Positions 8,652 through 16,448 of a stretch of DNA of 54,472 bases are shown in pieces (within the stretch, counting starts at the first letter, position 1; every line of letters begins with the position of its first letter). This DNA is from Fischerella muscicola SAG 1427-1 = PCC 73103 (lineage in GTDB: Bacteria > Cyanobacteriota > Cyanobacteriia > Cyanobacteriales > Nostocaceae), in NCBI RefSeq assembly GCF_000317245.1, contig NZ_AJLJ01000077.1, forward strand, positions 1 through 54,472. Direction: 5' to 3'. A program made the position numbers and the translations under genes. A model generated the notes under the pieces. The model was not told where the DNA came from. It was given only the letters and a program-made list of their open reading frames with translations, and did no database searches.

Positions 8652-9452
8652 TTAAGTGCGATACTGCGATCGCCTTGGTCTAGACACAGCAGGTGCAAAT
8701 CCCAAAAAGTGCATCACACCACCCACACTCTGATCGACCCGAGTCTGCGTGTCAGGACTACTGAGATTGCGTAAGCCATGTAAATCTAGGAAGCTAAATC
8801 CGACTTTGGAGAAGAAGGGAATCAGACAGAACAGAAATGTATCTACCGTTTGATCGAATACTCTAAAACCTGAAGGACCGAAAATCCACACAATTGGATA
8901 GCAAATCCACAGCACTGTGAAATAGGTAGCAATTTTGTTATAGAAATTACTGAGAGCTGAATCTTGACTGCTAGCCTTGGCACGCAACGGCCCCCAAATT
9001 CCCCCCAAAACGACTAAAAAGGCAAAGACACCGTTGATGTACCACAAGTATCTTACTCAAGGTACGACAGAGAGATCGGCAACTAAACCACAGACAACGA
9101 CAATGACTTGAGTAGCCATTAACGAGGTAATCAGCGTCCAGTCTTTTTTGTGGTGACGATGCATTGCTGTCCAGGACAAGGCTAATAGCAACAATGGCGT
9201 GGTAACAACCGAGTCTATGTAGCGAGCAAAATGAGTGACCTGTCCCACAACCGGAATCTTTCCCTGCTCTAAAACCGCACCTGGTAAAACCATTGATAAA
9301 TAAGCCAGTCCTGACCAAATCGGGATAAAAGCGGCAACTAAATACTCGTATCTGGGAATACCACGAGGATTTCTACCTAGCAGTATAAAGTAGGTCGCAC
9401 CGATCGCCATACCTGCAACGTAAAGCCAATGCCAAAAATCCTGCCAATCCAT
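8652..9452 (-). pseudogene. Xenorhodopsin (Anabaena sensory rhodopsin type), interrupted by in-frame TGA
   Basis: One continuous reading frame of 266 codons broken by TGA at codon 132 (9057-9059). Both halves match Anabaena sensory rhodopsin closely: LYVAGMAIGA, RNPRGIPRYEYLV, IPIWSGLAY, ARYID (Asp80, the counter-ion), KKDWTLI, then VRYLWYI, YFTVLWICYPIVWI, IPFFSKVGFSFLDLHG. Lys216 is the retinal Schiff-base lysine. Pro212 replaces the second Asp of ion pumps, and Asp223 matches the cytoplasmic Asp217, as in the sensory type. From my recollection of the Anabaena protein, the TGA occupies the position of a Trp (TGG to TGA). A truncated product would have helices A-D only and could not bind retinal. 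AGAGGT precedes the ATG. No ASRT transducer gene follows; a FAD monooxygenase does. Confidence 0.93.
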
Positions 9453-9662
9453 AAAGTACCTCTAAGTAATAAAATTCCTTAAAATCAAGGAAAATAAATT
9501 CCTGATAGCGAGAAATCAAAAGCTGGATTTTTGATTTTTAATTTGTTCCAGTTAGCAAAAAACTAAATTTTTTTTTGTTTCAACTTCCATCAACACAGAG
9601 AACTCAAGTAAAAAAAACTGTTTGTGTTTTGACTTACACAGGATTAGAGTTCAGCTATTTCT

Positions 9663-9694
9663 AGCATTGAGAACAAATGTGATTCAAAAGTGAC
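9663..9694 (-). promoter_or_regulatory. Stress-motif promoter A (rhodopsin unit)
   Basis: Minus strand: GTCACTTTTGA then ATCACATTT, with hexamer AATGCT at motif positions 27-32. The predicted transcription start, near 9656, lies about 200 nt upstream of the rhodopsin ATG. Confidence 0.7.
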
Positions 9695-9753
9695 TGCAAA
9701 GCAATTTTGACAGGATAAAAATTAATAAAAGTTAATTTATATCTTGCATCAAG

Positions 9754-9890
9754 TACCAGGCGACTAGAAGTCGCGGCTACACATACAAAACCCACCTCCG
9801 TGGGTTTAAAACCCTTAATTTTGGGTTAGTCTGCGTAGGCAGACTTTGTTTGTATAGCCGCGCAGGGCGAACATCGCCAGGGCTAGGTAT
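9754..9890. repeat. Dispersed hairpin-rich repeat (MITE-like)
   Basis: The ends are imperfect inverted repeats (TACCAGGCGA against TCGCCAGGGCTAGGTA). Inside are four short hairpins: GCGACTAGAAGTCGC, CCCACCTCCGTGGG, GTCTGCGTAGGCAGAC and GGCGAACATCGCC. The layout is typical of nonautonomous palindromic repeats of filamentous cyanobacteria. It sits between two divergent stress-motif promoters. Confidence 0.7.
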
Positions 9891-9904
9891 TAATTTGTAT
9901 TACT

Positions 9905-9936
9905 GTCACTTTCTATTCACATTTGTTTTCCACAGT
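9905..9936 (+). promoter_or_regulatory. Stress-motif promoter B (gene at 10077)
   Basis: GTCACTTTCTATTCACATTT is an exact consensus match. The -10 position holds the weak hexamer CACAGT. The predicted start is about 135 nt before the ATG at 10077. Confidence 0.65.
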
Positions 9937-10076
9937 GGATGTAAATAGAAACTTTATATAATTGTGTAAAAAACACAGTTCAACAGCATTAGTTCTGAAT
10001 TTACCCTGCCAATATAAGCGTCTTAGAGTAAACAAGATGACAGCACGTAAGTACTTATGAGCGAGAGGTAAATAAT

Positions 10077-10511
10077 ATGAATATTAGTGAAATTTTGAGA
10101 CAATATGCAGCAGAAGAAAATAATTCTAACCTTTCAAACCAAAAGGATATAAACCTGGCTAGAGCAAGCCTAAGTGTAGAAAAGCCAGATAGGGAAAAGC
10201 TGGGTGGAGAAAATCTTGGCGGTGCAACAACTCCTGAACCTGCACTGATTTTAGCTCCGATTATCTTTTTAGTAATGGCTGGGGTAGTTGTTTGTCATAA
10301 GCTAAAGCTATTACAGAAAGTTCATAAGGTTGGTAGTTTATATCAAATTCCCTGTAAAAACTGCCGTTATTTCTCAAAAAACTACTATCTTAAATGTGCG
10401 GTACACCCTTCCACTGTTCTAACAAAAGAAGCAATCAATTGCTGTGATTACCATCCTCAAGATAAAAAAACTGTTAAGTTTCCCTGGTTTTCTGAGCATA
10501 AACAAAACTGA
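10077..10511 (+). CDS. Single-pass membrane protein with Cys-rich C-terminal domain
   Basis: A 144-aa protein of unknown function. Residues 1-58 are polar and probably disordered. Residues about 60-80 (ALILAPIIFLVMAGVVV) form one membrane helix. Residues 95-130 carry a cysteine pattern: CKNCRYF, then LKCAVHP, then INCCDYHP. Five Cys and nearby His could bind a metal or an iron-sulfur cluster, but this is inference. I know similar C-terminal modules in other cyanobacterial hypothetical proteins but no assigned function. GAGAGG lies upstream of the ATG. Promoter B precedes it, so I place it in the same regulon as the rhodopsin and YflT-like genes. Confidence 0.75.
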   Translation: MNISEILRQYAAEENNSNLSNQKDINLARASLSVEKPDREKLGGENLGGATTPEPALILAPIIFLVMAGVVVCHKLKLLQKVHKVGSLYQIPCKNCRYFSKNYYLKCAVHPSTVLTKEAINCCDYHPQDKKTVKFPWFSEHKQN

Positions 10512-10657
10512 TTTACTGAAAAAAGTTTATTAAATAAAGAATTTACAAACTCAACGTCAATAAGATAGGGTTTTGAACAAAATTCCAAGTTATTCACATA
10601 TTTATGATGACGTTTGAGACAACAAAATCGCTACTTAACTTAGGAGTTGATCGTGCT

Positions 10658-11218
10658 TTATTTAATCAACTTGTTGTCCGGTGTATTAAAAACCCTCCAA
10701 TCTTGAATACCGTTGGTTGCAAAAATAGATTGAAAGCGATGGAGTTCGGAATCTGTGCCTTTTACTATTACTAAGTAATTTCCCTGAGACAATTGTTCAC
10801 TATAAAACCTGGCTTGTTCTCCAGGAACTCCCCAACCTACTAGTGCGCCGATAAGACCACCACCTGCTGCACCAAGTCCGCTACCTAAAAGTGTATTTGC
10901 TAGGAAAGCCCCTGCTACTACGACTGGGCCAACTCCAGGAATCGTTAATGCAACTAAACCTTCTAATAAGCCCAATATACTTCCTGCTGCACCACCAGTG
11001 ATCGCTCCTACTGTTGCAACTTCACCTGCTTTACTAGCAATACTGTTGCTTATATCAGCACTACCAAGTTGATCCTTGCGTTCTCTATTATTATTTTTGG
11101 CAATTACAGAAACTTTATCCAAAGATAAGCCAGCTTCTCTAAGTTGATTGAAGGCCTGTTCCACAGCTTGATGATTAGGGAATATCCCGACAGCATATTT
11201 GCGTTGAATTAAAGCCAT
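10658..11218 (-). CDS. General stress protein, YflT-like with glycine-rich membrane hairpin
   Basis: A 186-aa protein. Residues 1-40 (YAVGIFPNHQAVEQAFNQLR) resemble the YflT/general stress protein 17M N-terminal domain. A Gly/Ala-rich hydrophobic centre (residues about 65-130, IPGVGPVVVAGAFLANTLLG) looks like a membrane hairpin. A ferredoxin-like C-terminal stretch (NYLVIVKGTDSELHRFQSIF) follows. Proteins of this layout are stress-induced in Nostoc relatives. I reject the longer frame starting at 11302, because its first 28 codons lie over promoter C. The ATG at 11218 has GGAG 8 nt upstream and a 5' leader of about 40 nt. Confidence 0.85.
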   Translation of the reverse strand: MALIQRKYAVGIFPNHQAVEQAFNQLREAGLSLDKVSVIAKNNNRERKDQLGSADISNSIASKAGEVATVGAITGGAAGSILGLLEGLVALTIPGVGPVVVAGAFLANTLLGSGLGAAGGGLIGALVGWGVPGEQARFYSEQLSQGNYLVIVKGTDSELHRFQSIFATNGIQDWRVFNTPDNKLIK

Positions 11219-11264
11219 TTTTTTCACTCCAAAAATTAGGAATACAAAAGATTTAGCCGTTTCC

Positions 11265-11296
11265 AATATTGAAAATAAATGTGAATAGAATGTGAC
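11265..11296 (-). promoter_or_regulatory. Stress-motif promoter C (YflT-like gene)
   Basis: Minus strand: GTCACATTCTATTCACATTT with hexamer AATATT at the fixed position. The predicted start near 11258 lies 40 nt before the ATG at 11218, which decides the start choice for that gene. Confidence 0.72.
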
Positions 11297-11441
11297 AAGC
11301 ACAGCAGTGCGACTCGGTTAGGTCATGGAAAAACGAACCGCAAAGGACACGTAGACACGTAGTGGCTTCCCAAAGGGTAGAGAAGAGTTTTAGGAGAGTT
11401 TTTGCGTCAGTTGTGGATTTATTGAAAGAACAGCCATTACT

Positions 11442-11473
11442 GTCACTTTTTATTCACATTTGTTGCTTAAATT
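11442..11473 (+). promoter_or_regulatory. Stress-motif promoter D (AI-2E gene)
   Basis: GTCACTTTTTATTCACATTT with TAAATT at the -10 position. It is divergent from promoter C and gives a leader of about 150 nt to the gene at 11629. Between C and D, about 11330-11385, lies a short dispersed-repeat remnant (AACCGCAAAGGACACG). Confidence 0.68.
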
Positions 11474-11628
11474 TAAAGCAGTCAGTCATGGGGAATTCGC
11501 CACCACATGTGGATGAAAATATCTTTCTCTCACACTCCCACACCCTTACACTTCTTTTCATAAGAGAGCAGCTGTATTCTGGAGCGATCGCTCTATGAAC
11601 TTCTATCATTTGTAGGAGTCGAACTAAG

Positions 11629-12651
11629 ATGAAATTTGGTCAATGGATTGGCTTCCTAGTTTTGATCGCTTCCATATATATTCTTTGGCAAATCCGACGA
11701 CTGATTTTGCTCTTATTTACGGCGATAGTATTAGCCACAGCATTAAATCAGCTTGTTCAACAACTGCAAAAATTACGTATTATTCGTTCTTGGGCTATTT
11801 TTTTAACTATTTTTATCTTGTTAACATTTTTGATCGTGTTTTCCTGGCTGATTGTGCCTCCTTTTACTGAACAGTTTCAAGAACTTTTAGCACTTCTACC
11901 AACAGGAATATCACGAGTGCAGGAGTGGATAAATGATCTAGAAAATCGTTTTGGAGGAGAATACCCAGATTTACCAGATATCAATAATTTTATTCAACAA
12001 ATCCAACCATTAGTAATGCAGTTTTTTACAAGAACTCTTGACTTATTATCTACTTCTATTACTGCTGCTTTGGAATTTTTATTAGTTTTAGTTTTAACAT
12101 TAATGCTGTTGGTAAATCCTCAGCCATACCGCAATTTGTTTGTCAGATTTTTTCCCTCATTTTACCGCCAACGAGTTGACGAAATTCTCTCACGCTGTGC
12201 AACTGGTTTAGAAAGTTGGACAGTGGGAGCTTTGATTGAAATGGTCTTTATTGCCACTTTAAGTGGAATCAGTTTATGGATTTTGCAAGTACCGCTAGTA
12301 TTAGCCCATGCTATCTTAGCGGGTTTGCTCAATTTTATTCCGAATATTGGCCCTACTTTAAGTGCAGTATTTCCTATAACTGTTGCCCTACTAGACGCAC
12401 CTTGGAAAGCAATAGCTGTTTTAATTCTGTATATCGTTATTCAGAATATTGAAAGTTACTGGTTGACTCCTACTGTCATGGCAAAACAGGTAGCATTATT
12501 ACCTGCTGTCACTTTAACATCTCAAATTCTTTTCGCTACTTTGTTTGGAGCCTTGGGGTTATTAATGGCTATACCACTGACAGTGATTGCGAAAACTTGG
12601 TTAGAGGAAGTTTTGTTTAAAGACATTTTAGATAAGTGGCATTATGGTTAG
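11629..12651 (+). CDS. AI-2E family membrane permease
   Basis: A 340-aa integral membrane protein of the AI-2E/UPF0118 family. The N-terminal helices (IGFLVLIASIYILWQI, AIFLTIFILLTFLIVFSWLI) are followed by a soluble segment (residues about 85-140) and a C-terminal helical bundle with the family signature LLNFIPNIGPTLSAVFP. Despite the name, most members are not proven autoinducer transporters; some are Na+(Li+)/H+ antiporters. A second paralogue lies at 15289. It has its own stress-motif promoter D, and the start is supported by TAGGAG upstream. Confidence 0.88.
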   Translation: MKFGQWIGFLVLIASIYILWQIRRLILLLFTAIVLATALNQLVQQLQKLRIIRSWAIFLTIFILLTFLIVFSWLIVPPFTEQFQELLALLPTGISRVQEWINDLENRFGGEYPDLPDINNFIQQIQPLVMQFFTRTLDLLSTSITAALEFLLVLVLTLMLLVNPQPYRNLFVRFFPSFYRQRVDEILSRCATGLESWTVGALIEMVFIATLSGISLWILQVPLVLAHAILAGLLNFIPNIGPTLSAVFPITVALLDAPWKAIAVLILYIVIQNIESYWLTPTVMAKQVALLPAVTLTSQILFATLFGALGLLMAIPLTVIAKTWLEEVLFKDILDKWHYG

Positions 12652-12686
12652 ATTTTCTGTGTACGCAAAGCTGTACTTAATCAGGA

Positions 12687-13568
12687 TTATCCATGTTGGG
12701 CTGGAAAAAATAGTACAGGATACCAGCTATAACGCAATAATTCAGCCGCAAAACTGGAAACCAACCATTCTTGGAGTTTACCTATCGTTCCTGAAGAGAC
12801 TGCGATCGCGCTAATATCAGCCATTGCAGCCGTCTCTAAAACCTCGGTAACAGAGTGTCCTTCCCGAACTTCTGTCTCCACTTGTAAATTTACTCCCTCC
12901 AAATCAACTTTAATCCGAGATAGGGTTTGTTGGGCCTGCTGTGGTAAGATTTTCTTTGGTACTTCAGGGCGACCAGTATTTTCTAATACCCAGCAAAGCT
13001 TGCATTGTTGTAGGTATCTACCAGATTTTTGTTGAGCCAATTGCTTTACTTGTTGCACCAGATAATCCGCAGCTTGAGTACCGTTGTAGGGAAGTAACAA
13101 AGAGCGGAAAAAATGCTGACAACGGAGCTTTAATTCCTCAGAAGTATAAGTAGAGATTAACTGAGGACGCAGTACCAAAAGAGGAATCGTTGTTTTGTGA
13201 GACAAGTCAGCCATTGTACTACCCACCAATTTTTCAGTGAGTAAGCTGCGACTTTGAGAACCCAGTATTATCAATTGGGACTGATAGTTTTGAGCAACCT
13301 TAAGGATGATCTCAACAGGCTTTCCTGATTGAACTTCTATTGTTACTTCTACATCAGTAGAACTTTCACCAACAGTTTTTGCCAATCGGGTTTGAGCTTG
13401 TTCTATTTTCTCAGTATCAGCTCGTGGAATAATGCCTTTTTCCCACAATGGAACAGCGTGCAGAAAAACTATTTGCTTCATCCCCGCAAGTGCAAGACTG
13501 GAAACAAAATGTGCTAAACGATGTAAACCATCAGAAAAATCTGTGCAAATCAAAACTCGTTGAAACAT
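12687..13568 (-). CDS. Tandem universal stress protein
   Basis: A 293-aa protein with two USP folds. Domain 1 (1-about 136) has the ATP-binding signature: Asp10, GSQSRSLL starting at Gly103, then GST (116-118) before ILVLRP-like strand PLLVLRP. Domain 2 (about 150-293) is degenerate: AVSSGTIGKLQEW lacks the full G-2x-G-9x-G(S/T) pattern, so only the first domain probably binds nucleotide. It is encoded opposite to the AI-2E gene and converges with it across 35 bp. No stress motif lies upstream, unlike most neighbours. Confidence 0.88.
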   Translation of the reverse strand: MFQRVLICTDFSDGLHRLAHFVSSLALAGMKQIVFLHAVPLWEKGIIPRADTEKIEQAQTRLAKTVGESSTDVEVTIEVQSGKPVEIILKVAQNYQSQLIILGSQSRSLLTEKLVGSTMADLSHKTTIPLLVLRPQLISTYTSEELKLRCQHFFRSLLLPYNGTQAADYLVQQVKQLAQQKSGRYLQQCKLCWVLENTGRPEVPKKILPQQAQQTLSRIKVDLEGVNLQVETEVREGHSVTEVLETAAMADISAIAVSSGTIGKLQEWLVSSFAAELLRYSWYPVLFFPAQHG

Positions 13569-13708
13569 AGATAACCAGTAAAAGATATTTAGAAATCTTC
13601 TAATTTAATTTTGTAAGCCATAATCAAGTTAGTTTGAATACTTACAGCATATTTCATTTTTGTGATAAAACTGCAATCATTTTCATAAATTAGCTATAGC
13701 GATACATC

Positions 13709-13740
13709 ATCACTTTTCAGTCACATTTGAGGCATATAAA
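13709..13740 (+). promoter_or_regulatory. Stress-motif promoter E (ahead of a dead gene)
   Basis: ATCACTTTTCA then GTCACATTT, with a good TATAAA at the -10 position. It is immediately followed by a MITE-like insert at 13746, about where transcription should start. The downstream gene is a pseudogene. Confidence 0.6.
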
Positions 13741-13745
13741 TAAAG

Positions 13746-13887
13746 TGGCGTTGCATATTTGCAGGATGATTTCATTTTCTCTGTTAATCAAAAAACATAA
13801 TTCTTGGCGTTCTTGGCGGCTACCCTTTAGGAAGCCGCTTCGCGTCTAAGGCGGTTCATTGTTTACCCCCATTATTATGCAACGCCA
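13746..13887. mobile_element. MITE-like element with 12-bp inverted ends
   Basis: A 142-bp element bounded by TGGCGTTGCATA and its near-perfect reverse complement (terminal TGCAACGCCA). No coding capacity. The interior contains GGCGTTCTTGGCGG and a GAAGCCGCTTCGCG-type hairpin common in cyanobacterial repeats. A/T-rich ATAAATA flanks both sides and may be a target duplication. Confidence 0.7.
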
Positions 13888-14085
13888 TAAATATATTATC
13901 GATTCTTGAAACCAAATTATTTCCTTAGACAGAAGGTAAAACATATTTGGGATTTTTAAGCTTATAAGCGGCAAAAAATGTCTTGAGATTTTGATTTCTC
14001 AGACAATCTCAATTTAATACATCAAAGCGACAACTTAGACACAGTTAGCTGTTTGTTGGAAAAGAAAATCAACAGTGAGGAAACT

Positions 14086-14615
14086 ATGCGATCGCGCGCA
14101 ATTCTCATCCTCATCTCTTTGTTAATCGTCGTCGGCTTTTTAGGTTTTCAGTTAGAACTGAATTTGCCAGGAAGACCGCCTTCTATTGACAAAACCTATA
14201 CACCATTGACAAAATCTCCTCCCACAAGTGTAAGTTCCTACGATGTTTTAGGCTATGTAGTCGAGTCTGAAAAAGCCGACAGATGGCTGCAAACCGAAAA
14301 AGGACGCCAAGCACTTTCTCCTGATCATGGTGCAGTTAAAGTTACCGAAGAATTAATAGATTTGGGTCGTGATGCTTTTTATCAAGAAACCTTTGGTAAT
14401 GAGTATCTATTTACAGATGTCGTCGGTATTCTGGATGGCCCAATTAATTTAGGTAGTATTGCCAAAGCAGTTTGGGTTTGAAAGGAAAAGCAACTACAAA
14501 TCTGCAAGTGCTTATAGACCAAGACATTACCGTTGGCGATCGCACTTTTAAAGCTGGTACAGTTTTGAATACTGGTCTTGATGTACCCGGAGGTTCTCTA
14601 TTTCCTTTAGGGTAA
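14086..14615 (+). pseudogene. Cytochrome-like/uncharacterised exported protein, frameshifted and 3' truncated
   Basis: The ATG at 14086 follows GAGGAAAC. The frame encodes an N-terminal membrane anchor (AILILISLLIVVGFLGF) and a periplasmic-type domain (DLGRDAFYQETFGNEYLF, DVVGILDGPINLG). It hits a stop at 14479-14481. The same protein continues in the frame starting at 14478 (LKGKATTNLQVLID, TVGDRTFKAGTVLNTGLDVP) and ends at 14613-14615. I recognise the GRDAFYxETFGNE pattern from exported proteins related to di-heme cytochromes, but no CxxCH is visible in what remains, so the family is tentative. The 3' part is lost in a fusion to the mscS remnant. Confidence 0.65.
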
Positions 14616-15276
14616 TTGGTACAGTTGTTGCTTTAGGAGTTTTGGGGTTTGATTTTGCCACCTTGGTAGGAACTTTGGGATTAACAAGTGTGGCAATTAG
14701 TTTTAGTTTGCGAGATATATTAAGTAATTATTTCTCTGGTATTATTTTGCTAGCATCTCGTCCCTTTAGTTTGGGCGATCAAATTGTGATTCAGGAATTT
14801 GAAGGTACAGTCACTCAAATTCAACTACGAGCAACAACATTAAAAACCTATGATGGGCGTATAGTTTACATTCCGAATCAAGAAGTTTTTAGCGCCATTA
14901 TTACTAACAATACTGCTTGTACTCATCGCTGTAGTTCAATTATGGTTGGTATTGACTATGGATCAGATATTACTAGAGCAAAACAAATAATTAATGATGC
15001 AGTTTTGGGATTTGAAGGAGTTGAACCAGACTCTAAACCGGATATTTTAGTTTAGTGCGTGAACTTGCGGCAAGTACAGTAAATATTGAAGTGCGATTTT
15101 GGGTTAATTCTCGTCGTTTACCATTTTTAGAAATGACTTCTCAAGTAGCACAAGCGATAAAAGAAGCATTAATGCAAGCAGGAATTGAGATGCCAACAGA
15201 TATTTATACTGTTAGGTTACGCGGTTTACCACCATTTATTAATAACCATCGCGTCAATTATGACGAGCAAAACTAA
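14609..15276 (+). pseudogene. MscS-type mechanosensitive channel, 5' truncated and frameshifted
   Basis: The frame starting RVIGTVVALGVLG covers TM3 and the beta domain of MscS (VGTLGLTSVAISFSLRDIL, GDQIVIQEFEGTVTQIQLR, YIPNQEVFSAIITN). All earlier membrane segments are missing; the sequence joins the preceding pseudogene at about 14605-14615, indicating a deletion. A stop at 15053-15055 follows PDILV, and the C-terminal domain resumes in another frame (RELAASTVNIEVRFWVNSRR) to 15276. The break is explained by a tandem TTTAG duplication; removing 5 bp restores DILVRELAAS. It cannot form a normal channel. Confidence 0.85.
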
Positions 15277-15288
15277 TTAAACAAAACA

Positions 15289-16323
15289 ATGAACAAACCA
15301 AGAGTAAATAATTTTTTAGAACAAATAAGTACTAGCAAGTTAGTTCACTACTTACTACTATTTGCCCTTGGATGGGGAATAGTCCAAGTTTTGGCTTATT
15401 TTTCCACAGTAATTGTAATTTTTACTTTGGCAGCAGTTTTAGCATTTGTACTTAATTATCCTGTGCAGTGGGTGGAGCGTTTTTTACCACACACTTTAGC
15501 AGTCATTTTAGTCTTTTTATTAAGTCTCTTAATTATTGGTGTTTTTACATTCACAATCGGTTTTGCAGCTTTATCTCAGGGACAGCAATTACTCAGTCAA
15601 TCTCCAGAGTTTGTCAACTTTATAATATCTTTATTAGAACGACTAGAAGTTTTATTGGATCAGTGGAATCTACAAGTGGATTTAAGCGCTGTTGAAGAGG
15701 AATTACGAAATCAAGCTTTAGCCGGAATTGGTTTAGGTTTCGAGACAGTTCAAAGATTACTTGCCAGCTTAGTTGATCTAATTTTGATTGCCGTTGTTGC
15801 TTTTTTCATGTTACTAGATGGTGAACGTCTCTGGTATTTCATTCTGAAATTTTTTCCCGAACGTCTGCGTAACGAATTAACGGTTGCAATTCAGCGAAAC
15901 TTTTTAGGCTTTTTCTGGGGACGGCTAATTTTATCTGTATTTTTTGGAGTTTCTGCTTTTATTGTATTTTTGATTTTGCAAGTGCCTTATGCATTAATTT
16001 TAGCTATCATTGCCGGAGTTTTTGATTTGATTCCAGGTATCGGAGCCACATTAGGAATTAGCCTTGTAGCTTTGATTGTTTTACCTCAAGGAATTTGGCT
16101 CAGTCTCAAAGTATTAGTAGGTTGTATTTTACTTCAACAAATAGAAGAGAATTTACTTATGCCTCGCATTATGCAAGGTTCGTTGAATATTAATCCAGTT
16201 GTGATGTTTTTTGCACTATTAATAGGTGCAAGAATCGCAGGATTACTAGGAGTTTTTCTTGCTGTTCCCATTGCTGGAGTGATTATTAGTTTATTTGAAA
16301 TGGATGAGTTGAAAGCAGATTGA
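15289..16323 (+). CDS. AI-2E family membrane permease (second copy)
   Basis: A 344-aa AI-2E/UPF0118 protein and paralogue of the one at 11629. Hydrophobic helices lie near residues 17-55 and 63-90 and through the C-terminal half. The family motif is DLIPGIGATLGISLVALIV. A polar helix-rich segment at 95-150 replaces the pore-domain loop. It starts 12 bp after the mscS remnant and was probably transcribed with it; with promoter E cut off by a MITE, its present promoter is unclear. No stress motif lies directly upstream. Confidence 0.87.
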   Translation: MNKPRVNNFLEQISTSKLVHYLLLFALGWGIVQVLAYFSTVIVIFTLAAVLAFVLNYPVQWVERFLPHTLAVILVFLLSLLIIGVFTFTIGFAALSQGQQLLSQSPEFVNFIISLLERLEVLLDQWNLQVDLSAVEEELRNQALAGIGLGFETVQRLLASLVDLILIAVVAFFMLLDGERLWYFILKFFPERLRNELTVAIQRNFLGFFWGRLILSVFFGVSAFIVFLILQVPYALILAIIAGVFDLIPGIGATLGISLVALIVLPQGIWLSLKVLVGCILLQQIEENLLMPRIMQGSLNINPVVMFFALLIGARIAGLLGVFLAVPIAGVIISLFEMDELKAD

Positions 16324-16448
16324 CACTAATGTGAAAATCCAAATATTGCGATCGCTCGTTTTGATTTCAAGTCACGGTCTAATCAATTTGTCCTTGCGAT
16401 AGATGATCTCAAATAATTTCTTGATTCTGAATAGATAAATTTGGTAGG

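Noticed and set aside
11362..11598. 78-codon plus-strand frame
   Set aside because: Overlaps repeat debris and promoter D, whose motif is translated as LFIHIC; not protein-like.
14842..15276. Treating the mscS C-terminal frames as two real small genes
   Set aside because: They are consecutive parts of one MscS protein separated by a 5-bp tandem duplication.
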